A stretch of DNA of 51,205 bases from Promicromonospora thailandica (GCF_024171955.1 NZ_JAMTCS010000019.1:1-51205), one strand, 5' to 3'; counted from the first letter of the stretch, positions 41,610 to 50,257 are shown. Numbers and translations: made by a program. Notes: generated by a model from the letters alone, not told the origin.

Positions 41610-44338
41610 CGGCCGCTCCCGATCGCGTAGACGCGCACGTCCTCGCCCGGGACGACGGCGCGCAGCCGCCCGGCGGCCCGGTTCTCCTGGCCGGTCCACA
41701 GCTCGGTGACGTCGTGCCGCCCGCCGCCCAGGCCGAGGTCCCGCAGGGCGAGGTCGGCGCGGCGCGGGGCGGACCCGTAGTTGAACAGCGCGACGTAGGT
41801 GGTCCCGTCGTCGTGCAGCACGAACGTGTCGGACGCGGTGAAGGCGTCCGGGCCGGCCTGCACGGGCGCGAAGGAGCGCCCGATCTCGGCGAGGTGGTTG
41901 ATGCCGGGGTTCTGCAGCAGGTCGCGGGCGCGCTGCTTGATGACGGGGTGGCCGGTCGCGGTGAGGTCCTCGCTGACCTGGTAGACGCCCGTGATGGCGG
42001 CCGAGGTGATCCGTGCGCGGTTCTGCCCCTCGGGCCAGATGCTCGGGTAGGGGTCGTCCAGCAGGTAGGCGTTGGCGTCGCCGTCGTACTCGTAGTTGCC
42101 GAGCTGGACGTGGTCGCCGTCGTTGAAGGCGTAGACCTCGTCGAGCCACCAGCCGTAGGTCAGGGAGTTGAGCAGGTACTCGGTGCTCTTCTGGTAGCGG
42201 TCGGGCTGCTCGGGGTGCCAGTTGTTGAGGGCGCCGTGCACGTCGCACGAGATGCGGCGGGCGTGCGCGAACTCCGAGGCGAACAGGGGCGAGATCGCCA
42301 GGTCGACGAACATGTCCTCGCCCGCGACGTCGATGACCTGCGCCATGCCCTGGCGGAAGGCCTGCTGGCCGGTGTGGACTCCCGTGTCGTACCAGTCGTC
42401 GGCCTCGACGTAGCCGTGGGTGAGGAAGTCGAGCTTCACGTAGCGGACGCCGAGCTCGCGGAACTTGCCGAGCGCGATCCGGGCGCGGTTCTGCACGCCG
42501 GGGTTGGTCGGGTCGAGGGCCCAGGCGCCGTCGATGTTGACGGGCACGCCGTTCACCTTCAGCGCCATCTCGCGGTAGGTCTGGTTCTCGCAGGTGTCGC
42601 ACAGCGCGGTGCCGCCGATGCGCTCGTCCAGGCCCTCGCGCCAGAAGTTGGCGAACGGCTGGAAGTAGAGCGCGGGCTCCTGGCCGCGGGCCTTGACGTC
42701 CGCGACGTACCGCTCGAGCTCGGCCCACGAGGTGTCCGGGTCCTCGAACGCGTACTCGGGCGCGAGCATCTTGTCCCAGTAGGAGTCGACGCCCACGTAG
42801 GGGCCCTTGGCCGACTCGGTGTTGCGGAACGCGGGCGTCTCCTCGGCGAGGAACTCCGAGACCTCGTCCATGACGTCGGCGTCGCCGCCCCGGGCGCCCA
42901 GGCCGCCCCAGCTGTTGAAGCCGAACGGCGTGCCCTCGTCCCAGGTGCGGGAGCCCGCGGCCTGCGCGGCCGCGCGGCCGAAGGTCTCCATGCCCGCGCG
43001 CCAGTCCGGGTACAGGCCCACGAACACGCGCGGGGAGCGGACCGTGCCGCCGCTGACCTCGGCGTGGGGCCGCAGCTCACGGTTGAACTGGTACCGGTTC
43101 ATGCCGTCGCCGTAGTCGTAGCCCCAGTCGGTCAGGCCGGCCGCGACCTGCAGCCGGTCCAGGCCGCCGCGCGGGTTCCCGTCGGCCACGACACCCGACT
43201 TCCACGTGTCCCGGTCCAGCGAGCCGACGACGAGCCCGCGGCGCGAGGTGTCGTCGATGAAGGCGCTGACCTCGAAGCTGCGCCGGGCGGGGGTGACGTC
43301 CTCGACCGCCGGGGTCTCGTAGCGCACCCAGTGGTCGTTGTCGACGGGGACGAGCACCATGCGGTTGTCGCCGCGGCGCCCGAGGTCCACCGAACCGGGC
43401 CGGTCGGTCATGATCGGCACCGTCATCGAGGTGGTGACCGGGCCGTCCGTGCCCGTCACGTCGAGCCGCACCGAGAACGAGCGGTCGCCGTCGAACGCGA
43501 AGACCTGCCGCAGCGTGGGCAGGCCCGGCCGGGCGCAGGTGACGGTGTCGCGGGCGGTGAGCCGGCAGGCGCCGTCGTACTGCTTGGTGGTGACGAACCG
43601 GTCGCCCAGCCGCACCCCGCTGTAGAAGCCCGTGACGGCGCGCTGCCCGCCCCAGCGGGCGTCGGCGGTGCCGCTGCCGAGCGCGTAGTCGATCACGACG
43701 TCCCCGCCGCGGAGCGTGGCGCGCGCGCCACCCGGCCGCGCCGGGGTGGGGTCCACGGGCACGGGGTCGGCGGCGCGCGGGTCGGTGAGCGTGTAGTCCT
43801 TCGCGGTCGCGCCGGCCACCTCGACCAGGTCCAGGTCGGGCCCGAGGGACCCGGCGGGCGCGCTGAACGTCAGCCGGTTCTCGCCGGCGTGCAGGGGCAG
43901 GGCTACCGTCGTCGTGCCGACGCGGTCCCACCCGCCGGTCGAGGCGACGGGCACCGTCACGGTGTCGCCGCCGTCGGGTGTGACCGTCAGCGCGCGGGAG
44001 TCGTCGCCGCTCAGGTAGTGCAGCGTCACGTCGTACGTGCCCGCCTCGGGGGCGAGCACGCCGGGCAGCAGGATCGTCGCCGTCGGGCTGACGCTGCCCA
44101 CCTTGCCGTCACCGGAGCAGGACGAGCAGCCGGAGCGGCTCGCGCCGTCGAGCACCACCTGGGGTGCCTCGGCCTCGACGGTGGCGGCGGGCAGAGCGGG
44201 CTGAGCGGGCATGGCGGGCGCGGCGGGCGCGGCCTGGGCCGCCGGCCCTCCCACCCCGGCCGCGAGGGCGAGCACCAGGCCGACGGCGAGCCACGGGGCC
44301 CTGCGGGTCGGCGGGACGGACGGGACAGGCACTGACAT
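41606..44338 (-). CDS. Secreted clan GH-D glycoside hydrolase with CBM35-like module
   Basis: A 910-residue secreted enzyme. A Sec signal peptide ends near residue 38 (LVLALAAGVGGPAAQAAPAA). At about residues 50-165 there is a CBM35/CBM6-like carbohydrate-binding domain (CSGDGKVGSVSPTATILLPG, PAGSLGPDLDLVEV). A beta-sandwich and a TIM barrel follow. The nucleophile is probably Asp637 in RYVKLDFLTHG, and Asp699 in RISCDVHGALNN is the candidate acid/base, as in GH27/GH36 alpha-galactosidases. The C-terminus is a beta domain. It is first in an operon with an ABC importer and divergent from a ROK regulator. Alpha-galactosidase or a related retaining activity is inferred. Confidence 0.8.
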   Translation of the reverse strand: MSVPVPSVPPTRRAPWLAVGLVLALAAGVGGPAAQAAPAAPAMPAQPALPAATVEAEAPQVVLDGASRSGCSSCSGDGKVGSVSPTATILLPGVLAPEAGTYDVTLHYLSGDDSRALTVTPDGGDTVTVPVASTGGWDRVGTTTVALPLHAGENRLTFSAPAGSLGPDLDLVEVAGATAKDYTLTDPRAADPVPVDPTPARPGGARATLRGGDVVIDYALGSGTADARWGGQRAVTGFYSGVRLGDRFVTTKQYDGACRLTARDTVTCARPGLPTLRQVFAFDGDRSFSVRLDVTGTDGPVTTSMTVPIMTDRPGSVDLGRRGDNRMVLVPVDNDHWVRYETPAVEDVTPARRSFEVSAFIDDTSRRGLVVGSLDRDTWKSGVVADGNPRGGLDRLQVAAGLTDWGYDYGDGMNRYQFNRELRPHAEVSGGTVRSPRVFVGLYPDWRAGMETFGRAAAQAAGSRTWDEGTPFGFNSWGGLGARGGDADVMDEVSEFLAEETPAFRNTESAKGPYVGVDSYWDKMLAPEYAFEDPDTSWAELERYVADVKARGQEPALYFQPFANFWREGLDERIGGTALCDTCENQTYREMALKVNGVPVNIDGAWALDPTNPGVQNRARIALGKFRELGVRYVKLDFLTHGYVEADDWYDTGVHTGQQAFRQGMAQVIDVAGEDMFVDLAISPLFASEFAHARRISCDVHGALNNWHPEQPDRYQKSTEYLLNSLTYGWWLDEVYAFNDGDHVQLGNYEYDGDANAYLLDDPYPSIWPEGQNRARITSAAITGVYQVSEDLTATGHPVIKQRARDLLQNPGINHLAEIGRSFAPVQAGPDAFTASDTFVLHDDGTTYVALFNYGSAPRRADLALRDLGLGGGRHDVTELWTGQENRAAGRLRAVVPGEDVRVYAIGSGR

Positions 44339-44430
44339 AGCGGCTCCTCGGCGACGTTGCTCTGGCTGCCGCACACTCAACAGGCATTTCTTGTTGCTGT
44401 CAATTAACTACGCGGGCTAAGGTCGTGCCC
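44339..44430. promoter_or_regulatory. Divergent promoter region of glycosidase operon and ROK gene
   Basis: The 92-bp gap is AT-rich at 44380-44412. A TTGACA lies on the minus strand at 44402-44397, a good -35 element toward the glycosidase operon. On the plus strand TTGTTG at about 44392 and GGCTAA at about 44414 may serve the ROK gene. The operator is probably within TTGTTGCTGTCAATTAAC. Confidence 0.45.
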
Positions 44431-45591
44431 ATGCCCGCCAGACCACAGGCGCCGACGCTCAGCCCGGCCGCCACGCGCGTCTTCCAGCGACTCGTCATGT
44501 CCGGCGACGCCTCACGGACCGCGCTGGCCAACGACACCGGCCTGACGCCGGGCGCGATCACCCGCGCCGTGCGGCCGCTGCTGGAGGCGGGACTGCTGGA
44601 CGAGACCGGCGACCGGGCGTCCAGCGAGGGCGCCCTCGGGCGGCCGGCGACGATGGTGACCGTCCGGGCGCGGGCGCACCAGGTGGTCGGCGTGAAGATC
44701 ACCGCCGACCAGATGTTCGGCGTCGTCGCCGACCTGCGCTGCCAGGTGCTCGACGAGCTCACCCTGCCGGTGACCGACCTCCGGCCGGACGCCGTCGTCG
44801 CGCAGGTCGCGGAGCTGGTGGACCACCTGCGGGCGGGCCGGCCCGAGGTGGGCGGCGTCGGCCTGGCGGTGTCCGGCGACGTCGACGCCGCGACCGGGCA
44901 CGTCGCCTACTCACCGTTCCTGGGCTGGCGCGACCTGCCCCTCGGCGAGCTCGTCGCCCGGCGTACCGGCCTACCCACCACCGTCGAGAACGACGTGCGC
45001 GCGCTGCTCACGGGCGAGCGCTGGTACGGCGTGGGCCGGGGCCTGAGCTCCCTCGCGCTCGTCACCGTCGGCACCGGCATCGGCTGCGCGCTGCTGGTCA
45101 ACGGCCAGGTGGTGCACGGCAGCTTCGGCGTCGCGGGCGAGGTGGGGCACGTGCTAGTCGACCCGGACGGGCCCCTGTGCCACTGCGGCAACCGCGGGTG
45201 CGTCGAGGCGATCGCCGGGTCCGCCGCCATCCTGGACGGCGTGGCGGCGGCGGGGCTGGACGCCGGGAGCGTCGGCGAGGTCGCCGAGCTCGCCCGCTCC
45301 GGCCAGGCCGACGCCGTGCGCGTGCTGGCCGACGCCGGCAGCGCCATCGGCACCGGCATCGCGACCATCGCGAACCTGCTCGGCGCCCAGCACATCCTCA
45401 TCACCGGCGAGGCCATCGGCAGCGACTACGACGTCATGGACCCCCACGTGCGCGAGGCCTTCGAGGAGCGCGCCTTCGGCTCGGCGGCGCGCTCCGCCAT
45501 CGAGCTGCGCCCGCTGCGGTTCGTGGACTGGGCGCGCGGGGCGGCGGCGTGCGCCGTCGAGGACTTCGTGACCCACTACGGGCGGTCGTAG
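44431..45591 (+). CDS. ROK-family transcriptional regulator
   Basis: A 386-residue regulator with an N-terminal winged helix at about residues 12-60 (VMSGDASRTALANDTGLTPG) and a ROK sugar-kinase-like domain. The glucose/ATP-site motif LVTVGTGIGCALLVNGQVVH, the family zinc motif CHCGNRGCVEA and EVGHVLVDPDGP are present, so ligand sensing is intact. It is divergent from the glycosidase-ABC operon and is its likely repressor, relieved by the sugar. ATG 44431 is used; a GTG at 44425 is in frame. The last 16 bp overlap the convergent MarR-GNAT gene. Confidence 0.92.
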   Translation: MPARPQAPTLSPAATRVFQRLVMSGDASRTALANDTGLTPGAITRAVRPLLEAGLLDETGDRASSEGALGRPATMVTVRARAHQVVGVKITADQMFGVVADLRCQVLDELTLPVTDLRPDAVVAQVAELVDHLRAGRPEVGGVGLAVSGDVDAATGHVAYSPFLGWRDLPLGELVARRTGLPTTVENDVRALLTGERWYGVGRGLSSLALVTVGTGIGCALLVNGQVVHGSFGVAGEVGHVLVDPDGPLCHCGNRGCVEAIAGSAAILDGVAAAGLDAGSVGEVAELARSGQADAVRVLADAGSAIGTGIATIANLLGAQHILITGEAIGSDYDVMDPHVREAFEERAFGSAARSAIELRPLRFVDWARGAAACAVEDFVTHYGRS

Positions 45592-46478
45592 CCGCCCTCG
45601 CCGCGCAGCGGCTTCTCGAAGAACGCGTCCGCGTACGGGTTGTCCAGGCTGTACGGCTCGATCTCGCGGTAGCCGGCCCGGCCGTACATCGCCAGGGCCT
45701 CGGTCAGCACCCGGTTGCTGTCCAGCACCGCGCGGGTGCAGCCGAGCCGGCGCGCCTCGTCCTCCAGGGCGCGCAGCAGCCGGGTACCCAGCCCTGCACC
45801 ACGCCAGCCCGGGTGCACCCACATCCGCTTGATCTCCCCGGTCGCGTCGCCGAGCAGGCGCACGCCCCCGCACGCGACCGGGACGCCGTCGCTGGTGGCC
45901 ACCAGGAACGCACCACGCGGTGCACGCAGGGCGTCGGCGCCGCCCTCCGGGGCGCCGGGGTCGAAGCCGCCGGGGAAGCGCCGGCCCAGCTCGGCGTAGT
46001 ACTCGCCGAGCGCCGCCGTGGCCGCCCGGTCGAGAGGATCGACGACGCGCAGGTGCACGGTCGCCGCCCGGATCAGCAGGTCGGCGGTGCGGAGCGCCTC
46101 GTCCAGACGGGCGCGCTGCCGCTCTGTCAGCGGCTCCAGGAGGTCGCGCGCCGTGCGCTCCGACCGGTCGTCGAGCTCCTGGTACGCGGCCTGCCCGCCA
46201 GCGGTGAGCGTGACGGTCCGCCGACGCCGGTCGGCCGGGTCGGTCAGCACCTCGACGAGCCCGTCGTCGGCCAGCCGGGACAGGAGCCGCGTGAGGTAGC
46301 CCGAGTCCAGGTCGAGCCGTTCGCGCAGGTCCCGGACGGTGGCGCCGCCCGGTCCGACCTCGAACAAGAGGCGCGAGGCGCCGAGCGGACGCCCCGTGCC
46401 GAGGAACGACTCCTCGAGGGCGCCGATGCGCTGGGTGTAGCTGCGGTTGAAGCGGCGAACCGTGTCGACGAGGCTCAT
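45576..46478 (-). CDS. MarR-GNAT fusion protein
   Basis: A 300-residue two-domain protein. Residues about 1-145 form a MarR winged-helix repressor domain (TVRDLRERLDLDSGYLTRLL, TDPADRRRRTVTLT). Residues about 150-300 form a GNAT acetyltransferase with the acetyl-CoA loop WVHPGWRGAGLGTRLL and the end MYGRAGYREIEPY. Such fusions are known in actinobacteria and proteobacteria, with unknown substrates. A 26-bp near-perfect palindrome overlaps its ATG, making autoregulation likely. The transcript appears to be leaderless, or the start lies within the operator. Confidence 0.92.
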   Translation of the reverse strand: MSLVDTVRRFNRSYTQRIGALEESFLGTGRPLGASRLLFEVGPGGATVRDLRERLDLDSGYLTRLLSRLADDGLVEVLTDPADRRRRTVTLTAGGQAAYQELDDRSERTARDLLEPLTERQRARLDEALRTADLLIRAATVHLRVVDPLDRAATAALGEYYAELGRRFPGGFDPGAPEGGADALRAPRGAFLVATSDGVPVACGGVRLLGDATGEIKRMWVHPGWRGAGLGTRLLRALEDEARRLGCTRAVLDSNRVLTEALAMYGRAGYREIEPYSLDNPYADAFFEKPLRGEGGYDRP

Positions 46479-46502
46479 ATCTCTGACTCTAGTCAGAGAT
46501 AT
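46477..46502. promoter_or_regulatory. 26-bp operator overlapping the MarR-GNAT start
   Basis: ATATCTCTGACT and AGTCAGAGATAT are perfect 12-bp arms with a CT spacer. The left arm's first two bases are part of the start codon (46476-46478). It is a classical MarR-type operator in size and symmetry and is AT-rich against its surroundings. Confidence 0.8.
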
Positions 46503-46515
46503 GGCCGCGCGGTAG

Positions 46516-47283
46516 TCAGTGGTGGTGCCGGTGCGCTCCGGGCTCCACCGGGGTCGCGCCCGGCCGGCCCCACTGCGGCACGGGCCGGCGCGTCGGACCC
46601 CAGGTGGCGTTGCCCTCGGCGTCCGAGGCCCAGTACCAGCACGACTCCCGGCCCTCCGGCCAGCCCGCCGGCACGTCCTCCCACGCCTCACCTCGGCCGT
46701 ACGGCGTCAGGTCGAGCAGGCCGAAGACGCCCGCGGCCGGCTCGTTGCCGCGCCCCGTGGTGCGGTACGTGAGGTAGACGCGGTCACCGTCGCGCAGGAA
46801 GCAGGCAAGGTGGCCCATGTCGACGCCGATCGGCCAGTCCAGCCCGCGCACCGAGTACCAGGGCTGCGTGTAGCCCATGAAGTCCAGGAACGGCTCGACC
46901 TCCGGCCACGGACCCTCGGTCAGCATCGCGAACGACACACCGCGCACCGCGAGGTACGGAGCCGACTGCTGTACGTGCCACGCGTTGATGGTGCAGCCCG
47001 GGCACTGCCCGCTCGCGGGCTCGCCGTCGTGCCACATGTGCTGGTAGACCACGAGCTCGTCACGCCCCTGGAACAGGTCCCGGAACGGGACGGGGCCGTC
47101 GGCGCCCACCACCTCGGCGGCGCCGTCGACCTCCACCATCGGCAGGCGGCGGCGGGCCGCCGCCAGCGCGTCGCCGGCGCGCGTGTGCGCCTTCTCCCGC
47201 ACGAGCAGCTCGTCGCGCGCAGCCTCCCAGGCCTCGCGGTCGACGACGGCGGGGCGGCCCCTCGGCACGGATGTCTCGGTCAT
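46516..47283 (-). CDS. DUF899 family thioredoxin-like protein
   Basis: A 255-residue protein of the DUF899 family, which has a thioredoxin-like fold. The segment HMWHDGEPASGQCPGCTINA carries the CxxC pair (QCPGCT), followed by SAPYLAVRGVSFAMLTEGPW. The YRTTGRGNE segment is also characteristic. The C-terminus ends in a His-rich tail (GAHRHHH). The function is unestablished; a redox role is suggested by the CPGC pair. GGAGGAG precedes the ATG. It lies in the same direction as the TetR gene upstream, with 41 bp between. Confidence 0.88.
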   Translation of the reverse strand: MTETSVPRGRPAVVDREAWEAARDELLVREKAHTRAGDALAAARRRLPMVEVDGAAEVVGADGPVPFRDLFQGRDELVVYQHMWHDGEPASGQCPGCTINAWHVQQSAPYLAVRGVSFAMLTEGPWPEVEPFLDFMGYTQPWYSVRGLDWPIGVDMGHLACFLRDGDRVYLTYRTTGRGNEPAAGVFGLLDLTPYGRGEAWEDVPAGWPEGRESCWYWASDAEGNATWGPTRRPVPQWGRPGATPVEPGAHRHHH

Positions 47284-47324
47284 CGGCTCCTCCAGGTCCG
47301 GGGCACCGCGGTCGGCGCCTCCCC

Positions 47325-47999
47325 CTACCGACGCCGGGGTGGTGCCGTACTCATCGGTGCGGGCGCCCCCTCACCCAGCAGCGCGGCCGCGACCGAGGCC
47401 CGGGCCGGCAGAGGCCCGTTGTCGCCGGAGGCCCGGAACGCCTCGACAGCCAGCGCGGCGAAGCGGCGGGCCGCGGCGATCCCCCGGGCCGCCGGCGTCG
47501 CCGCGAGACCGCGCCCGGCCAGGAGCACGAGCAGCAGGTCGTCGATCACGAAGTCGGCGCGGAGCTTCCCGGCGGCCTGCGCGCGGCGCACCAGGCCCGC
47601 CATCTGGGTGATGAGCGCCGCGCGGTGGCGGACGAAGTAGTCGCCGCCCGCGACGCCGCCCGCCAGGAACGCGTCCACGAACCCCTGGTTGCCGACGTTG
47701 AGCACGGTCACGCCCTCGATCACCGAGCAGAACCCGCGCCACGGGTCCGGGTCCGCGCAGCCGTCCTCGACGATGGCCCGGCAGGCGCGCGCCTCGTCCG
47801 CGAAGACCGCCTCGAGCAGCACCTGCCGCGCCGGGAACCGGCGGTACAGCGTCGCGGGCCCGACGCCGGCACGCCGCGCCACCTGCCGCATCGTGACCTC
47901 GAGGCCGCGCTCGGCGAAGAGCTCGCGGGCCGCCTCCACGATGCGGTCGCGGTTGTCCTGCGCGTCGGAGCGCAGCTTCTGGGGCAACGTCTCGGTCAT
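47325..47999 (-). CDS. TetR-family transcriptional regulator
   Basis: A 224-residue repressor. The HTH is DRIVEAARELFAERGLEVTM, RQVARRAGVGPATLYRRFPA. The C-terminal ligand domain resembles the TetR_C group with LLLVLLAGRGLAATPAAR and a proline-rich tail. It is divergent from the quinone reductase gene, with a perfect 14-bp palindrome between them, so it should repress that enzyme and itself. The ATG at 47999 is the start. Confidence 0.92.
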   Translation of the reverse strand: MTETLPQKLRSDAQDNRDRIVEAARELFAERGLEVTMRQVARRAGVGPATLYRRFPARQVLLEAVFADEARACRAIVEDGCADPDPWRGFCSVIEGVTVLNVGNQGFVDAFLAGGVAGGDYFVRHRAALITQMAGLVRRAQAAGKLRADFVIDDLLLVLLAGRGLAATPAARGIAAARRFAALAVEAFRASGDNGPLPARASVAAALLGEGAPAPMSTAPPRRR

Positions 48000-48019
48000 C
48001 TCTCTCACTTCCGGGAAGT

Positions 48020-48033
48020 GGACGCATGCGTCC
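48020..48033. promoter_or_regulatory. Palindrome GGACGCATGCGTCC between TetR and quinone reductase genes
   Basis: A perfect 14-bp palindrome centred 21 bp from the TetR start and 51 bp from the reductase start. It matches a form seen before many actinobacterial TetR genes of this type. It is followed by GTTAACGT, which may be a -10 element reading toward the reductase. Confidence 0.75.
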
Positions 48034-48077
48034 GTTAACGTCCCCACCGTACGGCAGGAACGACCACGGAGACAGAC

Positions 48078-49040
48078 ATGCGAGCAGTGACCATCACAGA
48101 GTTCGGCGACCCCAGCGGCATGACGCAGACCGACCTCCCCGACCTCGAGCCCGGACCGGGCCAGCTGTTGATCACCACCGAGGCGATCGGCGTGGCCGGG
48201 GTCGACGCCGTGATCCGGCGGGGAACGGTCGCCGGCTACGGATTCGAGGTCGGCCTCGTGCCCGGCAGCGAGGTCGCGGGAACGGTGACAGCGGTCGGCG
48301 CGGGCGTCGCCGGCTCCTGGGTGGGCCGGCAGGTCTGGGCGTTCACGGGCGGCACCGGCGGGTACGCCGAACAGGTGCTCGCGCTCGCCCACCACGTGAC
48401 GCCGCTGCCCGAGGGGTTGTCGCCGGTCGACGCGGCGACGATCGGCAGCGCGGGTCCGGTGTCGCACTTCGGCCTGGCGCACGCCCACTTCGCCGCCGGG
48501 GAGTCGGTGCTGGTGCGCGGCGCGGCGGGGAGCCTCGGCATCGCGGCGGTGGAGCTGGCGGCCCGCGGCGGGGCGAGCGCGGTGGCGGTGACGACGTCGT
48601 CCGCCGAGCGGGGCGAGCGTCTGCGCGCGCTGGGCGCCACGCACGTGCTCGACCGCGCCGGGCGGGGCGACGCGGACGCCCCGGCGGCCTACGACGTGGT
48701 CGTCGACGTCGTGGGCGGGCCGGACACGCCCGAGTTCGTCGACCGGCTGGCACCGAACGGACGCATGGTCATCATCGGCGCCGTGGCCGGGATGCCGACC
48801 GCCGACATCGGGGAGCGCCTGCTGCGGTCCTTCCAGAAGTCGCGGTCGCTGGCGACGTTCAGCCTCGACACCGTCCCCGTGCCGGACCGGAACGCCGTCC
48901 GCGCGGACCACCTGGCCGCCGTGGTGCGCGGCGAGCTCCACGCGGTCGTCCACGACGTGATGCCGCTGGACAAGGCCGCCGAGGCGCACCAGCGGATGGA
49001 CGACGGCGAGGTGTTCGGCCGCATCGTGCTGGTGCCCTGA
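48078..49040 (+). CDS. NADPH:quinone reductase-like medium-chain dehydrogenase
   Basis: A 320-residue zinc-independent MDR enzyme. The N-terminal catalytic domain includes GVAGVDAVIRRGTV and VPGSEVAGTVTAVG; the nucleotide-binding motif is VLVRGAAGSLGIAAVELAAR, and VVDVVGGPDTPEFVDRL follows. It is expected to reduce quinones or alpha,beta-unsaturated carbonyls with NADPH. It is controlled by the divergent TetR protein through the palindrome upstream; such pairs respond to electrophiles. Confidence 0.92.
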   Translation: MRAVTITEFGDPSGMTQTDLPDLEPGPGQLLITTEAIGVAGVDAVIRRGTVAGYGFEVGLVPGSEVAGTVTAVGAGVAGSWVGRQVWAFTGGTGGYAEQVLALAHHVTPLPEGLSPVDAATIGSAGPVSHFGLAHAHFAAGESVLVRGAAGSLGIAAVELAARGGASAVAVTTSSAERGERLRALGATHVLDRAGRGDADAPAAYDVVVDVVGGPDTPEFVDRLAPNGRMVIIGAVAGMPTADIGERLLRSFQKSRSLATFSLDTVPVPDRNAVRADHLAAVVRGELHAVVHDVMPLDKAAEAHQRMDDGEVFGRIVLVP

Positions 49041-49041
49041 C

Positions 49042-49629
49042 TCAGCGCTCCCGGACCCGCAGGCCGTCGAGCAGGCCGTCGAGCGCCCGCTCGGCCTGTT
49101 CCGACGCCTGCGGGTCCGGGTCGCGCGCGAGCCACAGGGCCGCCTCGTTCATCGCGCCGGAGAGCAGCCGGGCCAGCGGTTCGACGGGCTGGTCGGGGAC
49201 GACGCCGGCCTCGACCAGCGTCGTGAGCACCTCGGACAGGTGGCGGGCGGAGGAGTCCTCGTCCATGGCGCGCCACTCGTCCCAGCCGAGCACGGCGGGC
49301 GCGTCCACCAGGAGGATGCGGCGCACGTCGGGATCGCGTCCGGCGGCGAGGAACGCGTGGCAGCCGGCGCGCAGCTGGTCCCACGGGTCGCGGTGCGCGT
49401 CGGCGGCCCGGGCGACCCGCTCCCCCAGCTCCTGCTGCACCTGGGCGACCACGGCGCGGAAGAGACCGCCCTTGCCCTCGAAGTGGTGGTAGGCGGCACC
49501 CTTGGTCACGCCCACCGCCCGGGCGACGTCGGCGAGGACGACGTCGTGATAGCCGTCGGCGGCAAACCTCCGCCGCCCCTCGGCCAGCAGCGCACGTCGG
49601 GTCGCTGCTCGCTGTTCTTCTCTGGTCAC
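49042..49629 (-). CDS. TetR-family transcriptional regulator
   Basis: A 195-residue repressor. The HTH is RRALLAEGRRRFAADGYHDV, LADVARAVGVTKGAAYHHFE, and the C-terminal domain has EPLARLLSGAMNEAALWLAR. The GTG start at 49629 has GGGAGGGG eight bases upstream. It is divergent from the VOC gene with two tandem palindromes between, its likely operators. Its end is 1 bp from the quinone reductase stop (convergent). Confidence 0.92.
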   Translation of the reverse strand: MTREEQRAATRRALLAEGRRRFAADGYHDVVLADVARAVGVTKGAAYHHFEGKGGLFRAVVAQVQQELGERVARAADAHRDPWDQLRAGCHAFLAAGRDPDVRRILLVDAPAVLGWDEWRAMDEDSSARHLSEVLTTLVEAGVVPDQPVEPLARLLSGAMNEAALWLARDPDPQASEQAERALDGLLDGLRVRER

Positions 49630-49648
49630 GACGCCCCTCCCGGGTCTC

Positions 49649-49689
49649 ACATACCTGGGGTATGTTAGTTCACATACCTTGGGTATGTG
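49649..49689. promoter_or_regulatory. Two tandem TetR operators ACATACC-N3-GGTATGT
   Basis: Site 1 at 49649-49665 is ACATACC-TGG-GGTATGT; site 2 at 49671-49689 is CACATACC-TTG-GGTATGTG. Centres are 23 bp apart, about two helical turns, so two TetR dimers could bind on one face. Both lie between the divergent TetR and VOC genes. Confidence 0.88.
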
Positions 49690-49714
49690 AAACTCATCGG
49701 AGAGGGAGAGATCC

Positions 49715-50257
49715 ATGACGACGCTCGGAAGCTTCTATCCCGTGATCGCGACGCGCGACGTCGCGGCCGCACGCGCCTTCTACCAGGCGCACCTCGGATT
49801 CGAGGTCACGTTCGAGGCCGACTGGTACGTGAGCCTGCGCCGGAGCGACGCCCCGCAGTACGAGCTCGCCCTGCTCGACCACGCCCACCCGACCGTCCCC
49901 GAGGGCTACCGCACCCCGATGACGGGCGGGTTGCTGCTGAACTTCGAGGTCGACGACGTCGACGCCGAGCACCGCCGGCTCGTCGGCGAGGCGGGCCTGC
50001 CCGAGCTGTTGTCGCTGCGTACGGAGGCGTTCGGTCAGCGGCACTTCATCGTGGGCGCGCCGGACGGCGTGCTGATCGACGTCATCACCGTGGTCCCGCC
50101 CGGGGCGGAGTACGCAGACCAGTACGCGGCCGGGCGCCTGCCGGGTCAGCCGGTGGGGTGGGCCCAGGTGAGGTCGGCGCGGCGGGCGCGCCGGGGCGCC
50201 CGGCCGGGCGGCCGGGGTGCCGGTCCGGTGTTCCGGGGTGTCGGGCTGGGGCGGTAG
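49715..50257 (+). CDS. VOC (glyoxalase/bleomycin-resistance-like) protein with odd C-terminus
   Basis: A 180-residue protein whose first 140 residues are a normal VOC domain ([54 protein letters not shown]). The remaining 40 residues, [15 protein letters not shown] and similar, are Arg/Gly-rich and overlap the DUF222/HNH gene on the other strand by 112 bp. This suggests the native stop was lost when that gene arrived or shifted. GGAGAGGGAGAG precedes the ATG. It is likely repressed by the divergent TetR protein; members bind or modify small toxic compounds. Confidence 0.85.
   Translation: MTTLGSFYPVIATRDVAAARAFYQAHLGFEVTFEADWYVSLRRSDAPQYELALLDHAHPTVPEGYRTPMTGGLLLNFEVDDVDAEHRRLVGEAGLPELLSLRTEAFGQRHFIVGAPDGVLIDVITVVPPGAEYADQYAAGRLPGQPVGWAQVRSARRARRGARPGGRGAGPVFRGVGLGR

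Noticed and set aside
41714-44335. 873-residue plus-strand frame opposite the glycosidase
   Set aside because: An antisense shadow with biased Val/Gly/Arg composition; the minus frame has a signal peptide and catalytic motifs.
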